A DNA stretch of 64,000 bases from Cranoglanis bouderius (lineage: Eukaryota > Chordata > Actinopteri > Siluriformes > Cranoglanididae), in contig CM042560.1 in assembly GCA_023630585.1 (NCBI GenBank), positions 11,458,501 through 11,522,500 on the forward strand. The letters are read 5' to 3'. The translations under genes and the position numbers were made by a program. The notes under the pieces were generated by a model. It searched no databases and was not told the DNA's origin. It was given only the letters and a program-made list of their open reading frames with translations. Positions 10,626 to 22,395 of the stretch are shown in pieces; position 1 is the first letter of the stretch, and each line of letters begins with the position of its first letter.

Positions 10626-11481
10626 AAACAAATAAATTAACCTTGCCTTTCCAGTAGGTTTTTGCAATCAAAAGTTTAAAAAGTAATTGTTTACACTACC
10701 AAACTAAACAAAAAATGTCATCGATCATACAATGCACCTCCTGTAATGACATCAGCTGTTATTACAGATTGTTGATCGTGATCTGATCGAAAATTTTTCC
10801 CGTTAGAGAAGAAGTAGCGCTGGTTTCTGAGACGTGTTTGTGGTGTTTTGATAGAAGTCATGTTTTTGTACAGAGGGAGGCATTACATTTAGGCTTCTCC
10901 TTTTTACTTCTTCAAACTATTTGTACACTAACCTTGAACATTTTTTTGACAAGTGTCTGGGATTTGGGCATGAACTCGCATTCTGCCACATGAATCATTT
11001 ATTCAGGCAAGTGGCATGACTGAACACATACCTTAAACATTCAGAGCGTCTTACGACACGGAGACGAGGCAAATCATGCAGATGTCACGGTAGTTTAGTT
11101 AAACCGGAAAGCCACAGAACATTAACAGCCAATCAAAACACTAGCAGGGGAAAACGCCTCTCTTCCTCCTATTCTCATAGCACAGGATTATGATATTTGC
11201 AGAACCAGCTCACAGAGAGGGTTGTTTTTATCAAGTGACTATCAGTAATGATAATCGCACACTTACTAATTCTGAACAGTCCTCATTGACATTTCCATAT
11301 TAATCAAGTTGTTTGGATTTGTCATGTAATTCAATCAACATGTACCTGCACACCAGCTAAAGCCAGGAGCCCGGAAGGAAGCACACCTTCCTAACCTAAC
11401 AGAAATTAGCAAAAAAAAAAAATGTATGCAAACAAAGCAGACGGGCAACGTTTTAAAACATTTATGTCAGGCCCAGATATG
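10626..11481. other. spacer without recognisable gene
   Basis: AT-rich DNA upstream of coq8a. No exon, TIR or SINE is recognised. Confidence 0.45.
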
Positions 11482-11483
11482 TA

Positions 11484-12990
11484 CAGGTGCATCTCAATAA
11501 ATTAGAATGTCATGGAAAAGTTCATTTATTTCAGTAATTCAACTCAAATTGTGAAACTCGTGTATTAAATAAATTCAGTGCACACAGACTGAAGTAGTTT
11601 AAGTCTTTGGTTCTTTTAATTGTGATGATTTTGGCTCACATTTAACAAAAACCCACCAATTCACTATCTCAACAAATTAGAATATGGTGACATGCCAATC
11701 AGCTAATCAACTCAAAACACCTGCAAAGGTTTCCTGAGCCTTCAAAATGGTCTCTCAGTTTGGTTCACTAGGTAAGCCACAAACATTCACTGCCAAATTA
11801 GCTGGCTGTTCACAGAGTGCTGTATCCAAGCATGTTAACAGAAAGTTGAGTGGAAGAAAAAAGTGTGGAAGAAAAAGATGCACAACCAACCGAGAGAACC
11901 GCAGCCTTATGAGGATTGTCAAGCAAAATCGATTCAAGAATTTGAGTGAACTTCACAAGCAATGGACTGAGGCTGGGGTCAAGGCATCAAGAGCCACCAC
12001 ACACAGACGTGTCAGGAATTTGGCTACAGTTGTCGTATTCCTCTTGTTAAGCCACTCCTGAACCACAGACAACGTCAGAGGCGTCTTACCTGGGCTAAGG
12101 AGAAGAAGAACTGGACTGTTGCCCAGTGGTCCAAAGTCCTCTTTTCAGATGAGAGCAAGTTTTGTATTTCATTTGGAAACCAAGGTCCTAGAGTCTGGAG
12201 GAAGGGTGGAGAAGCTCATAGCCCAAGTTGCTTGAAGTCCAGTGTCAAGTTTCCACAGTCTGTGATGATTTGGGGTGCAATGTCATCTGCTGGTGTTGGT
12301 CCATTGTGTTTTTTGAAAACCAAAGTCACTGCACCCATTTACCAAGAAATTTTGGGGCACTTCATGCTTCCTTCTGCTGACCAGCTTTTTGAAAATGCTG
12401 ATTTCATTTTCCAGCAGGATTTGGCACCTGCCCACACTGCCAAAAGCACCAAAAGTTGGTTAAATGACCATGGTGTTGGTGTGCTTGACTGGCCAGCAAA
12501 CTCACCAGACCTGGACCCCATAGAGAATCTATGGGATATTGTCAAGAGGCAAATGAGAAACAAGAGACCAAAAAATGCAGATGAGCTGAAGGCCACTGTC
12601 AAAGAAACCTGGGCTTCCATACCACCTCAGCAGTGCCACAAACTGATCACCTCCATGCCACGCCGAATTGAGGCAGTAATTAAAGCAAAAGGAGCCCCTA
12701 CCAAGTATTGAGTACATGTACAGTAAATGAACATACTTTCCAGAAGGACAACAATTCACTAAAAATGTTTTTTTTATTGGTCTTATGAAGTATTCTAATT
12801 TGTTGAGATAGTGAATTGGTGGGTTTTTGTTAAATGTGAGCCAAAATCATCACAATTAAAAGAACAAAGACTTAAACTACTTTAGTCTGTGTGCATTGAA
12901 TTTATTTAATACACGAGTTTCACAATTTGAGTTGAATTATTGAAATAAATGAACTTTTCCACGACATTCTAATTTATTGAGATGCACCTG
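11484..12990 (+). mobile_element. Tc1-like transposon, complete with ~205-bp TIRs
   Basis: The 1507-bp element is bounded by CAGGTGCATCTCAATAAATT and its inverse. Arms at about 11484-11690 and 12788-12990 are near-identical inverted copies. Flanking dinucleotides are TA (11482-11483 and 12991-12992). It contains one transposase gene with a single frame lesion. It is among the best-preserved elements in the window. Confidence 0.95.
11747..12711 (+). pseudogene. Tc1 DD34E transposase, one frameshift
   Basis: The first open part (11747-12061) has two helix-turn-helix regions: LAGCSQSAVSKHVN, then GRKR and SELHKQWTEAG...RVRN. Near 12018-12021 one base is missing relative to family spacing. The second frame runs from there to TGA at 12709-12711. 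It carries LFSDES (first D), FQQDLAPAHTAK (second D) and SPDLDPIENLWD (E), with 34 residues between second D and E. All three catalytic acids remain. The only visible lesion is the frameshift, so this copy is young or was recently active. A sequencing error in the G run would be an alternative explanation. Confidence 0.92.
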
Positions 12991-12992
12991 TA

Positions 12993-13834
12993 TATGTAAA
13001 GCACAGAAGTGATGTAATGGTGGCACAAATCAGGACCTAATTACTGCTTGGATCTACAGTGTTGTCTAGGTATTAGATGGCAAATTTTTAACCCGTGCTC
13101 AAGGTTTACAAAAAAAAACAAACCTAAAAACAGATCACATAATTTGCAATGTTTGCAAGTGCCATTAATTTCTGCTTTAGCAGCCATTTTAATGATAGCA
13201 ATCTGCCTTCTGTAATCTTGCAAATCATTTCTGGCAGTAATCTGACCTTGTTTTCACACCAGTGAGCAACAAGTCATTCGTGTCGCTTGTGGTTTTTCTC
13301 TTGTGGGTGTGGAGCGAGCACTACTGTTGTCTTGTGGGCTTCCGTCCAGCATTTTCAGTTCAGATGAGTAAAAGTAATGGCCAAGATGTAGCCTATAGCA
13401 CACAATTTACTACAGTATACAATTTATTTTTCTTTACAATGAACTGTAATAATTTTAATAATGTGAAATAATTGGCCATGTTTCGTATTAGCTATTAGCA
13501 GTGGTAAAAACTTGTTGTCCAGAGACACCAACAATCTCTGCTCCTTCCTTCCAAGCTTTTATTTTCATTCGTAACATCTCTATGCATATTTATCGAGAGG
13601 TTGTATAGGAGAAGACCACATGAAAACATTTTACTTACATTTTGTTCAGGTCAAGCAGTACATAGAAACTAATTGCAGGTACAGATCTGAGTGGGGAATG
13701 AATACATGTGGTACCATGCACGCCATACGATTGGTCAGAGGAATCATTCAAGGCAATCAATTGGATTTTTCACTTCATTGCATCATACTGCTTTACTGCA
13801 TCATTTGTACTGTATAAAGTTAAGAAAATCTCAA
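12993..13834. other. spacer without recognisable gene
   Basis: AT-rich. Short open frames here have no motif. Confidence 0.4.
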
Positions 13835-13835
13835 C

Positions 13836-14255
13836 TAGTCAGTCCCTCCAGGATTTCACGATTTTGCGATCGCAGAAATTAACGCAAAATCAAGCAAACG
13901 CCGGAATATTCGGAGCCAAGATTTGGGCCAAGATGCGTTATGTGACGTCATCACAACGCGCATTCAGCCAAAGCCCTCTTCGATTCACGTGCGTCAAACA
14001 TGAGTACAGCTAAAAGGTCTCATTTACCAACAAACATCACTGCGAAAGACAGTGCAAAACAATTTCATGCAATTGCGATTTCGACAATCGAGTAGTTTTC
14101 TGGGAGGGAAAAAAGCACAAAATACTCAGCAAATTGCATCACAAAATTTGAAAAAGGACGCAATAAAATTTGAAAAAGGACGCAATAAAATCAAGCATTT
14201 TTTCACCACAAAAATCACAAAAAAACTCCAGTTAGCATTCCATGTGTTCTCATTA
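13836..14255 (+). repeat. MITE-like repeat starting CAGTCCCTCCAGGATTT (copy 1)
   Basis: Shares sequence order with 41743-42140: CAGTCCCTCCAGGATTT, CGATCGCAGAAATTAAC, GATTTGGGCCAAG, CATGAGTACAGC, TCATTTACCAACAAACATCA. The terminal inverse is missing on the right. It contains a tandem duplication of AAATTTGAAAAAGGACGCAA at about 14140-14190. There is no coding capacity. Confidence 0.8.
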
Positions 14256-14386
14256 TAAAGCTACAGTATAAGCAGTCAGGCATGCTGCAAATTTCTACTT
14301 AAACTGGCCTTGGCCCTCCAGCATCACAATGAATGACAGTGCGATAACTATTATCACAATCTAAGAACTTTGCAACGAGACAAATA

Positions 14387-14592
14387 CACTATTTGGCCAA
14401 AAGTTTGTGGCCATCACATCACATACATGTGCTTGTTGAACATCCCATTCCAGATTTATTTTTGCTTTGCTGTTATAATAAGCTTCACTCTTCTGAGAAG
14501 GCTTTCCACTATATTTTGGAGCGTGGCTGTGGGAATTTGTGTTCATTCAGCTACAAGAGCATTAGTGAGGTCAGGCACCAACGTTGGGTGAT
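14387..14592 (-). mobile_element. Tc1-derived MITE fragment (ACTATTTGGCCAAAAG family)
   Basis: Starts after TA at 14385-14386 with CACTATTTGGCCAAAAGTTTG. It continues with the family's internal text (GTGCTTGTTGAACATCCCATT, then GCTACAAGAGCATTAGTGAGG). The same family is seen in full at 44840-45291. The right half is missing. Confidence 0.85.
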
Positions 14593-15167
14593 TTTTAAAA
14601 AATGCACACTACACAAATCCACTCAGTAGGGTGTTTAGCTGCATTATGTTGTTTCCTATATAGAGTGCAAACAGAGTGAATAGGAAGACAGTTCTGTTTT
14701 GTCCTTACTACAAGATGGTGGATTTTACTTGGGTCACAGTGAAGAAATGTAAGACCGATGTAAATAGTGATAGAGAAACACTAGCAAGCATAAACAAATA
14801 AAAATCAACCGGAAACTTTAAACTGCTGTTTAAAATTGTGAAGTTGCCTCCTAAATACAGGGGTGGAAAAAGGAAAAAAAGAAAACCTAAAGAGCTTTGT
14901 GCTGGTACAGAGGTGACCTCAGCCAGAGATATTAATCAGGACGTTTGTGTAACTGTTTGAACAGGAGATGGTCAGTACTATTTTTAACTCCACTCCACTA
15001 TTTCAAGGCTCTGTTTGCATGGTACCTGGGCAAGGACCCAAATTCAGCTCAACCTGTTTGGCGGTGAAAATAGCAACAATGTGGAGGATCATGGTTAAGG
15101 ATCACGTCTCAGTTGGACTCCTGCAACCTGACCATACCACTTAATCACATTTATCGTCACTGCCTGT
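14593..15167. other. spacer without recognisable gene
   Basis: No motif recognised. Confidence 0.4.
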
Positions 15168-15725
15168 CAGTTACAGTTACATGCACACAGCAACAATGTG
15201 TTCACTTTCATCCTGTATTTCCTCACTGTCACACACGTGCCATAAAATATCACAGCACTAAAATGGACACTAACCTCCATGAGTTGTACACATGCACTTT
15301 CCCACAGCACACTGCCTTTTTTCCCCTCTGTTTGGTGGAACCATGAGGTCATGTAGGATGTTTGTGATTGTGTACGTGGTATAGATCCGCCCATGCTCGC
15401 CTGCCATTCATCATGTCAAGAGGCTTCACGAGCTCTGGACTAAAACTGGTGTATCTTTCCCATAACAAGCCCGTTAGCACCAGTGAAATGACTGTGCTGA
15501 AAGGGAGGGACCGTTCCACAGAGAACTAGACACATGAGACCCAAAGCAGAGGAGTGAAGTGCCTCCACCTGTGGCTTATGTGAACAGCAAGCAGACCTGG
15601 CTTTACTGCTGTCATTTCATGGTGATGATTAGGTAGGTAGATAGCTAGATAGATAGATCGATCCCCATATGTGCTTGCTGAACATCACATTCCAAAACCA
15701 TTTGCATTAATATGGAGTTGCTTTA
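15168..15725. repeat. duplicated segment, copy A (CpG-decayed)
   Basis: Direct duplicate of 19992-20592. The aligned runs include TTTGGTGGAACCATGAGGTC, CCCATAACAAGCCCGTTAGC and CCGTTCCACAGAGAACTAGA. Where copy B has CpG, copy A repeatedly has TpG, CpA or another dinucleotide (for example ACGCGG to ACGTGG, CCACGCTC to CCATGCTC, GAAGCGCC to GAAGTGCC). The end of the block includes a GATA-type repeat and a scrap of the Tc1-derived MITE family. Confidence 0.9.
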
Positions 15726-16794
15726 ACAGCTTCCAAAAACAGCCTTTTTGGATAAGTGTCTTCAAACTTCATACTTTGAAGAACTGCTCCAGTTCTATCA
15801 ACTTAATTACGTTTATCATCATTTCCTCTTTATTGAATTACTGTATTGACTGCGATTGCAGTTTAACATAAAATTTATATTTACTGTATAAATTGAGTTG
15901 TTTTACTAGAGTATGGGTAAGGGAATGTGGAAAATTAAGCATTTTTTCACTAAGTAAAGACTTGAATTGCCATGAATAAATTATTATTCCTATAATGATG
16001 CAGATTTCACAGCTCAAATATCATAAGATTACCTGTCCGTAAGAGCCTCACAGCGTGATTAGTAAGAGTGGTACATTACTACGCAGGTGTACGCCTTATA
16101 CAAGGTTCATATCACATTTTTACCAATAAATTTCCATGACTTTTCCGGCAAATTTTCATGACCATACAGTCCCTGAAACGTCTATGTAAGATAACGTCTA
16201 TTTAAAATAAGATTAAAAATTAATGTCAAAATTTAACACAGCATATCTTAAATAAAATTAAACCAAAACCAAAATAACTACAATAAGGTCAGTGTGTATT
16301 GAAGAATGTTTACACAGCTCTACTATAATAGCAATCCAAACGACACAAAGCTCCAGTATGGCCACAGTATAGTTCTTATGGTGCACCTTTAAAGCTCATG
16401 ATCATGATTCTGCCATTTTATGGAACAGAGCTGTAATAGAGTGGAAAAGAGAGGAAAAATATCTTCTTTTATGTTATGAAAAGTAACAGTATTTGGGTTT
16501 GGAATGGCATAAGGGTAAGTAAATGATACCAGAATTTTCATTTTTAAGTTAACTATCCCCTTTTTTGAGCACAGACCTGACAAGGACATACAGACTAGTA
16601 TCAAAATACAATGGTTGCAGACACTTGGGGGTTTATTGTCCAGAAAAAGAGAATTAAAGGAATAAAGAAAAATAGTTAAAGAACTAGATTTGCAAATAAT
16701 ATTTTATTTTTATAAATTACTCCATCCTAACCATAACCTAAAAACACACGAAGTCAAAACCACACATTTTACCATGTTCTAGTTTAAGTCTTAC
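15726..16794. other. spacer with a hAT-repeat scrap
   Basis: Mostly unrecognised AT-rich DNA. About 16105-16180 has CCATGACTTTTCCGGCAAATT and CATGACCATACAGTCCCTG, related to the repeat at 18501-18634. Confidence 0.45.
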
Positions 16795-16990
16795 ATTTAC
16801 ATTTACGGCATTTGTCAGACGCTCTTACCCAGAGCGACTTACATTTATCTCATTTATACACCTGAGCAGTTCAGGGTTATGAGCCTTGCTCAAGGGCCCA
16901 GCAGTGACTTTGATCTCATGACCTTCCGATCAGTAGCCCAACGTCTTAACCTTAAGTTACCACTTTTCCCCACTGCTACCACTGCTACCA
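16795..16990 (-). mobile_element. tRNA-derived SINE with L2-type tail, minus strand
   Basis: On the minus strand it begins with the head GGTTAAGACGTTGGGCTACT and continues through GAAGGTCATGAGATCAAAG (degenerate B-box region). After GGGCCCTTGAGCAAGGC it ends in GTAAGTCGCTCTGGGTAAGA and AAATGCCGTAAATGTAAATG. This arrangement of tRNA-like head and L2-like tail is typical of fish SINEs. Confidence 0.75.
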
Positions 16991-17446
16991 CTGAATTTAC
17001 TGAAAGGCTACCAGGAAAGCCAGGTAACCACTTTCATTGACAATATGCACACATTCATTCTTAATCTTCTGCCTAATATACTGAAAACGGATCCGTTAAT
17101 GTTTCTTGTCTCGTCACAATGACAATAATGCATTACACTACATGCTGGCATCCCTGGATATTACTGTTGGTCGTTTAACTTTTCTATCGTAAAACAGTTG
17201 TTAAATATTAAACTTTAGCTACTTAGCTTTCATTTTACCTCGTACTCTTTCACTGTTAAAACGGAAGCCTTGCACGGCTTCTGGGAACATCAAAGCCCCG
17301 CCTTCTTTCATATGATTGGCCATCTCAAACATTTAGACATTGACGAGTGCTGCTAGACTGCCGAGGCCGATCACCCTTAAAATGTTAAAGTTAAAAAAAA
17401 ATTTTAAATGTTAAAAATTGTCATCCTAACAACATACACAGCAGTA
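16991..17446. other. spacer, with a modest CpG-containing stretch
   Basis: At 17260-17370 there are several CpGs and an inverted CCAAT (GATTGGCC). No exon is supported. Confidence 0.35.
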
Positions 17447-17448
17447 TA

Positions 17449-18340
17449 CAGTGCTGTGCAAAAGTTTTAGGCAGGTGTGGAAAAATGCCGTAACGTAAGA
17501 ATGCTTTCAAAAATGGACATGTTAATAGTTTATATTTATCAATTAACAAAATGCAGTGAGTGAACAGAAGAAAAATCTACATCAACTCAATATGCTTCAA
17601 AACAGCATTCATTCATCAATTCTTCTAGGTACATTTGCACACAGTTTTTGAAGGAACTCAGCAGGTAGGTTGGCCCAAACATCTTGGATAACTAACCACA
17701 GTTCTTGGCTGCTATCTTCCATGAAGGCCACTTCTGACCAGACTTCTCTAGACAGTAGATGGGTGTACCAGGGTCCCACTGGTTTCTGCCAGGTCTGAGC
17801 TGATGGCACTGCTGGACATTTTCCGATCGTGAAGGGAAGTAAGCCTGATGTGTCTTTCATCTGCTGCACTAAGCTCCCTTGGCCGACCACTACATCTACG
17901 GTCCTCAATGTTGCCTGTTTCTTTGTGCTTCTTCAAAAGAGCTTGGACAGCACATCTGGAAACCCCTGTCTGCCTTGAAGTTTCTGCCTGGGAGAGACCT
18001 TGCAGATGCAGTATAACTACCTTCTGTCTTGTTGCTGTGCTCAGTCTTGCCATGGTGTATGTCTTCAGCAACCTCACCTTGTTAGCTGAGTTTGGCTGTT
18101 CCTCACCCAGTTTTATTCCTCCTACACAGCTGTTTCTGTTTCAGTTAATGATTGTGTTTCAACCTACATATTGAATTGATGATCATTAGCACTTGTCTGG
18201 TATAATTGTTTAATCATACACCTGACTATATGCCTACAAAATCCCTGACTTTGTGCAAGTGTACCTTGAAAAATTTATGCTGTTTTGAAGGGTGGTCACA
18301 CCAAATAATGATTTGATGCAGATTTTTCATCTGTTCACTC
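17449..18340 (-). mobile_element. Tc1-like element, internally deleted, minus strand
   Basis: Starts after TA (17447-17448) with CAGTGCTGTGCAAAAGTTTT. The other end is truncated near 18340. The minus strand encodes the N-terminal DNA-binding half of a transposase and then, after a deletion, only its last ~40 residues. Confidence 0.88.
17748..18077 (-). pseudogene. Tc1 transposase N-terminal half
   Basis: Residues show LHLQGLSQAETSRQTGVS (first helix-turn-helix), ALLKKHKETGNIEDRRCSGR (hinge) and a second domain ending in a stop. Catalytic D, D and E regions are absent. The C-terminal tail of the protein is at 17609-17730 in another frame (VWANLPAEFLQKLCANVPRR). Confidence 0.85.
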
Positions 18341-18500
18341 ACTTGTGGTTACGACCCTGAGTCAAAGTACAAGCTGCAACTGTGCCAGACATTACACCAC
18401 ACAGAGAACGTAACGTTAAGTGACTAGATGACTGTTCGCCTGGACATTAAGTATTGTTTAACCAATATTAACAATTTAACATATATTCTATTATACATGT

Positions 18501-18634
18501 AAATCAAATTTCCATGACTTTTCCAAAACTTTCTGGGTTTATTTATTTTTCCTAAAACTTCTCCGGGCCTGGAAATTTGGAGTTTTAAAATTCCATGACT
18601 TTTCCAGGTTTTTCATGACCATACAAACCCTGTT
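18501..18634 (-). repeat. hAT-like repeat fragment (CAGGGTTTGTATGGTCATG end)
   Basis: The reverse strand starts CAGGGTTTGTATGGTCATGA, then AACCTGGAAAAGTCATGGAA, which is a common fish non-autonomous terminus. The other end is not seen. Confidence 0.6.
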
Positions 18635-19991
18635 TATATGATGTGCAGCTCGAGCAGAAACTTTGCTGTACAAAACTGCAAATTGTAAATGCAATACATT
18701 TTCATGAAACAAGTGAAAGCGGATAGCAGAGCACCCAGCAAGTGATTACTGATGATGTTGTTAGTCTCTGTGATTTCTTATCAACCATTTCTTATGTGTT
18801 CTGACAGATCTGCCATGTTTTTGTTTATAACAATGTTTCACCTCCCTCTGGCAGAAGCAAAAAGAGCGCACTCCCTCCTTGTTGTTTATTTTGTCACATG
18901 GCAAAGCAGAGCTTGCCTAACATCAGTGCTTGATATACAATGACTAAAGAGGAAGTTTCATTAAAAAAAAAAAACATTTCATTAGAGTTGTCAGTATTCT
19001 TGCTGCATGTTTTCCTGCCGATCACAGAATTTTAATGTGTGAACTCCCAAACAAATCATAATATTGTGCAACTGAAATTCTAAATATACACGTTACAGCA
19101 TAAAACTGCTAATAAGAGATTAGCACATAAGGTTTAAAGCTGTCCACAGACGACAGGGAGCTGCACGTGGCTCCTAATAACTGGAGTAATGGTCAGTTAT
19201 AACCGGTCTGAGGTGACTGAAAAAAGCTCTCCATGTTTCCACACATCATTGCCAACATAAACTGATCTCTATGTAAATGAGGTTTATATACAGGTCATAT
19301 TCTGCTGCATGGAAACGCGATTACATTAGAGTGTGCACCTGTCTATTCGGTTAGTCACGTTCTCCTGGCTAACTCCACCACACTTCATAATACTTCTGTA
19401 AAAAGGAGATAACGATAACAGCCTTTAGTGTGTACACTTACCACTTGCAACCATCAGATAAACTCAAACAAGGGTGTGCAACACAACATTGCACAACACT
19501 AACATACAGTATTTCCACAAGAGGTCACCAAATCCCTAAATTAAAACAATAATAATAATTTTAAAAAAAACAACCCATACTGCTGCACCTTGAATAGCAA
19601 CTGAAATGAAGATGAAAAGCAGCCTGCATGAAAAGACAGACCTGTCCTATGAAAATGCAGAAAGAAACCTGATCTTTTGTCAACCGTCATATTTCAGGAG
19701 GGGCAGGGCATGTTGTTTTCATGTCCTCTAAAAAGTATAAACTTAAAAGTAATTTCTAAGTCTATGATTTTAGTGTCAAAACAAGGTCTGAACATATGCA
19801 TAGGGTTAAATACTGAACTACTGAATATGTACGCCACGTCCAAAACAGCATATTACTCAAAACTATACAGTATCATTAGAGAACATGTACACCTGCAGCT
19901 TGAAAAAGTACACAGACTAAACAGAAGCGAATCATCCGAGGCTGAAACATGTTTCCACTTCCAGAACAGAAGGCGGGTGAAAGAGAGCTAG
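18635..19991. other. spacer without recognisable gene
   Basis: No exon or element is identified. The open frame at 19677-19991 has no motif and AT-biased composition. Confidence 0.4.
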
Positions 19992-20592
19992 CGTTACAGT
20001 TACAGGCGTAACGTGCACTTTCATCCTGTATTTGCTTCCAATCACACAAACGCCATTAAATATCTGTCTTGTTTACTTTCATGCACAGCATTAAAATGGA
20101 CACTAACCTCCACGAGTTGTACACATGCACTTCACGACAGCACACTGCCTTCTTTCTCCTCTGTTTGGTGGAACCATGAGGTCATGTAGGATGTTTGTGA
20201 TTGTGTACGCGGTATAGATCCGCCCACGCTCGCTTGCCATTGGTCGTGTCAAGAGGCTTCACGAGCTCTTACTGCTTGGTAATCTGGACTAAAACTGACG
20301 TATCTTTCCCATAACAAGCCCGTTAGCACCAATGAAATGACGGTGTTGAAAGGGAGGGGCCGTTCCACAGAGAACTAGACACAAACATGAGATCCAAAGC
20401 AGAGGAGTGAAGCGCCTCCACCTGTGGTTTGTGTGAACAGCAAGCAGAGCTGGACTTCACTGCTGTCATTTCATGGAAAGAATAATAATAATAATGATAG
20501 ATAGATAGATAGATAGACTTCATGGCCAGAAATTTGACCATGACCACCATATGTGCTTGTTGAACATCCCATTCCAATATGGAGTTGCTACA
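19992..20592. repeat. duplicated segment, copy B (CpG-retaining)
   Basis: Direct duplicate of 15168-15725, about 4.8 kb away. It retains CpGs that copy A has lost. It also has a ~28-base stretch around 20062-20090 and a ~16-base stretch at about 20268-20283 that are absent from copy A. Its right end runs through a (GATA)n tract at 20497-20517 into Tc1-family sequence. Confidence 0.9.
20100..20300 (-). promoter_or_regulatory. candidate coq8a promoter region
   Basis: On the minus strand this stretch has CCAAT (20237-20241 as ATTGG on plus), GGGCGG (20221-20226 as CCGCCC on plus) and a local CpG cluster. It lies about 11 kb upstream of coq8a coding exon 1. A possible GTAAGA donor exists on the minus strand at about 20268-20273. 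Promoter function is inferred from these motifs and from differential CpG retention; no transcript evidence is available here. Confidence 0.35.
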
Positions 20593-21341
20593 AACTTAGC
20601 ACATCTTGATTTGGCAATTTCATTCCACGCTTCCTTGCAAAACTGCTCCAGATCTATCAAACTGTGAGAGGATCTCCTGTCCACAGCTGTGTTCAAGTCA
20701 TTCCATGGGTTTTTGATAGGATTTAGATCTGGGCTCTGACTGGGCCATTCCAAAACACTGATCTTCTTCTTCTGAAGCCTTCTTCGTTGTTGATCTTCTT
20801 TGTTGACTTGAATTTATGCTTTGGGTTGTTAGCGTGCTGGAAGGTGAACTTTTTCCTCATTTTCAGCTGTCAAAGAGAGGCCTGCAGGTTTTGTGCCAAA
20901 ATAGATTGGTATTTTGAGCTATCCATGATTCCACCTATCTTGACTGGAGCCCCAGTCCCGGCTGAACAAAAGCAGCACCATAGCATGATGCTGCCGCCAC
21001 CATGCTTTACTGTGTGTATGGTGATCGTTAGGTGATAAGCTATTTTGTTTTTGCACCAAACATATCTTTTAGAAATATGCCCAAAATGTCCTACCTTGGT
21101 CTCCTCAGACCGTAACATATTTTGCTATATGGTTTAGGATGACTATATGTATATTTTGGGAAAATTTAGGCAGGCTTGAGCTTCTGTCTAGCCACCCTAC
21201 CCCATAGCCAAGAATATGAGGGATTTTTGTCACATGCAGGCTGGGACCTTTCATCCTTTTGTCAATTTTATAGGGACGTCCTGTTCTTAGTTGTGTCACT
21301 GTGGTGCCCCATTTTCTCCACTTGTTGATGATGGCCTTCAT
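20520..21341 (-). pseudogene. Tc1 transposase, several frames, catalytic E to K
   Basis: Three broken reading pieces (21105-21341, 20870-21118, 20520-20753) cover the hinge, the HGGGS core and the C-terminal catalytic block. The last frame reads through into the adjacent MITE-like sequence. It is not functional. Confidence 0.85.
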
Positions 21342-21770
21342 GGTGTTCTACTTATCCTTTGGAAAAAATTTTATACTCCTCTCCTTCAACAAGTGAGATA
21401 CCATGCATACATTGTAAGCTCTTTGCGGACCATGGCTTCAGCAGTCAGATGAAACCAAGAAGATGACAAGAAACTCAAGTTAATCAAAATCACTTAATTG
21501 ATGACAATAACATGAGTTTGAATGTGATTGGTTCATTCTGAGCACAGTCATATGCCCCATTAAAAAAGTGTGTGCACACTTATGCAACCAGGTAATTGTA
21601 AGTTTTTTTCCCCCTAAAATGCTTCTGTTTGTTTTTCTCTTGAATTTTGTTGGATATATCACATTAAAAGTTGAAAAAGTTCTGACATGATTTATCTTGG
21701 TTTCATTTTTCACATCACACAAACCATCCATTTTAACAGGGGTGTTTAGACTTTTTATACCCATATTAGG
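20593..21770 (-). mobile_element. Tc1-like element, degenerate, minus strand
   Basis: Minus-strand pieces in order are MKAIINKWRKWGTTVTQLRTG (about 21341 down), VKHGGGSIMLWCCFCSAGTG (about 21010-20940) and WPSQSPDLNPIKNPWNDL (about 20750-20700). In the last piece the final catalytic glutamate is replaced by lysine (PIE to PIK). The right end at 21743-21770 is the usual Tc1-like GGGGTGTTTAGACTTTTTAT. The left end is lost at the junction with copy B of the duplicated segment. Confidence 0.88.
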
Positions 21771-22194
21771 TTTCCTCATCTGTCTCCATTCAACCTAAAC
21801 TACTTTATAGAAATTGTGGGAAATTTGTAGAACTGTGGGGAATACTACAGGGGTATTTCTAGTTTAGTGGAGAGAATAAACCCCTGTTAAGCTCAACATG
21901 ATGGGTATTGAGGAGGTTTGCCTTGCTAATTGTAAGACCACTCTGGAGAAGGGTGGCAGGGATCCTCCCAAGATAATATTAGGTCAAAATGAGACAAAAC
22001 CTTCAATATATATTCAACACTTGATGAAACAGAAAAATTGTTTGTGGTTAGCTGAAGCCATGAAATGAGTGTGGGGTAAAACACAATGTATGATGTCGGG
22101 GGGACAGAAAGATCAATGGACATTATTAATAATGTCCCAAGTGCGTCTTTCCAGTGAAAAATCCACTGTAGATGAACATAAGAGAAGAGGCATC

Positions 22195-22395
22195 ACAGTC
22201 AACAATCAAGGCACTCACCCTGCAACTTGAGGGAAAAAAAGTTCAAGCCCCAGCACTGCCAAACTGCCACTGTTGGGCCCTTGAGCAAGGCCCTTAACCC
22301 TATCTGCTCCAGGGGTACCATATCATGACTGACCCTGCGTTCTAACCCCAGCTTTCTAACAAGCTGGGATATGCAAAAAAAAAAAGAAAAAAAGA
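22195..22395 (+). mobile_element. SINE, plus strand, A-rich tail
   Basis: Contains CAGCACTGCCAAACTGCCAC, GGGCCCTTGAGCAAGGCCCT and ACCCTGCGTTCTAACCCCAG, ending GGGATATGC followed by an A-rich tract. This is a common fish SINE body. A short second tRNA-like head (CTCAACGGTTAAGGCTCTGG) follows at about 22420-22460. Confidence 0.7.

Noticed and set aside
19677..19991. 104-codon plus-strand frame
   Set aside because: No recognisable domain, AT-biased codons, no splice or promoter support.
20036..20592. Retrovirus-like LTR interpretation of the 15.2/20.0-kb direct repeats
   Set aside because: The repeats are about 4.8 kb apart like LTRs. However, there is no TG...CA end pair, primer-binding site, or gag/pol sequence between them, and the right parts run into Tc1 and GATA sequence.
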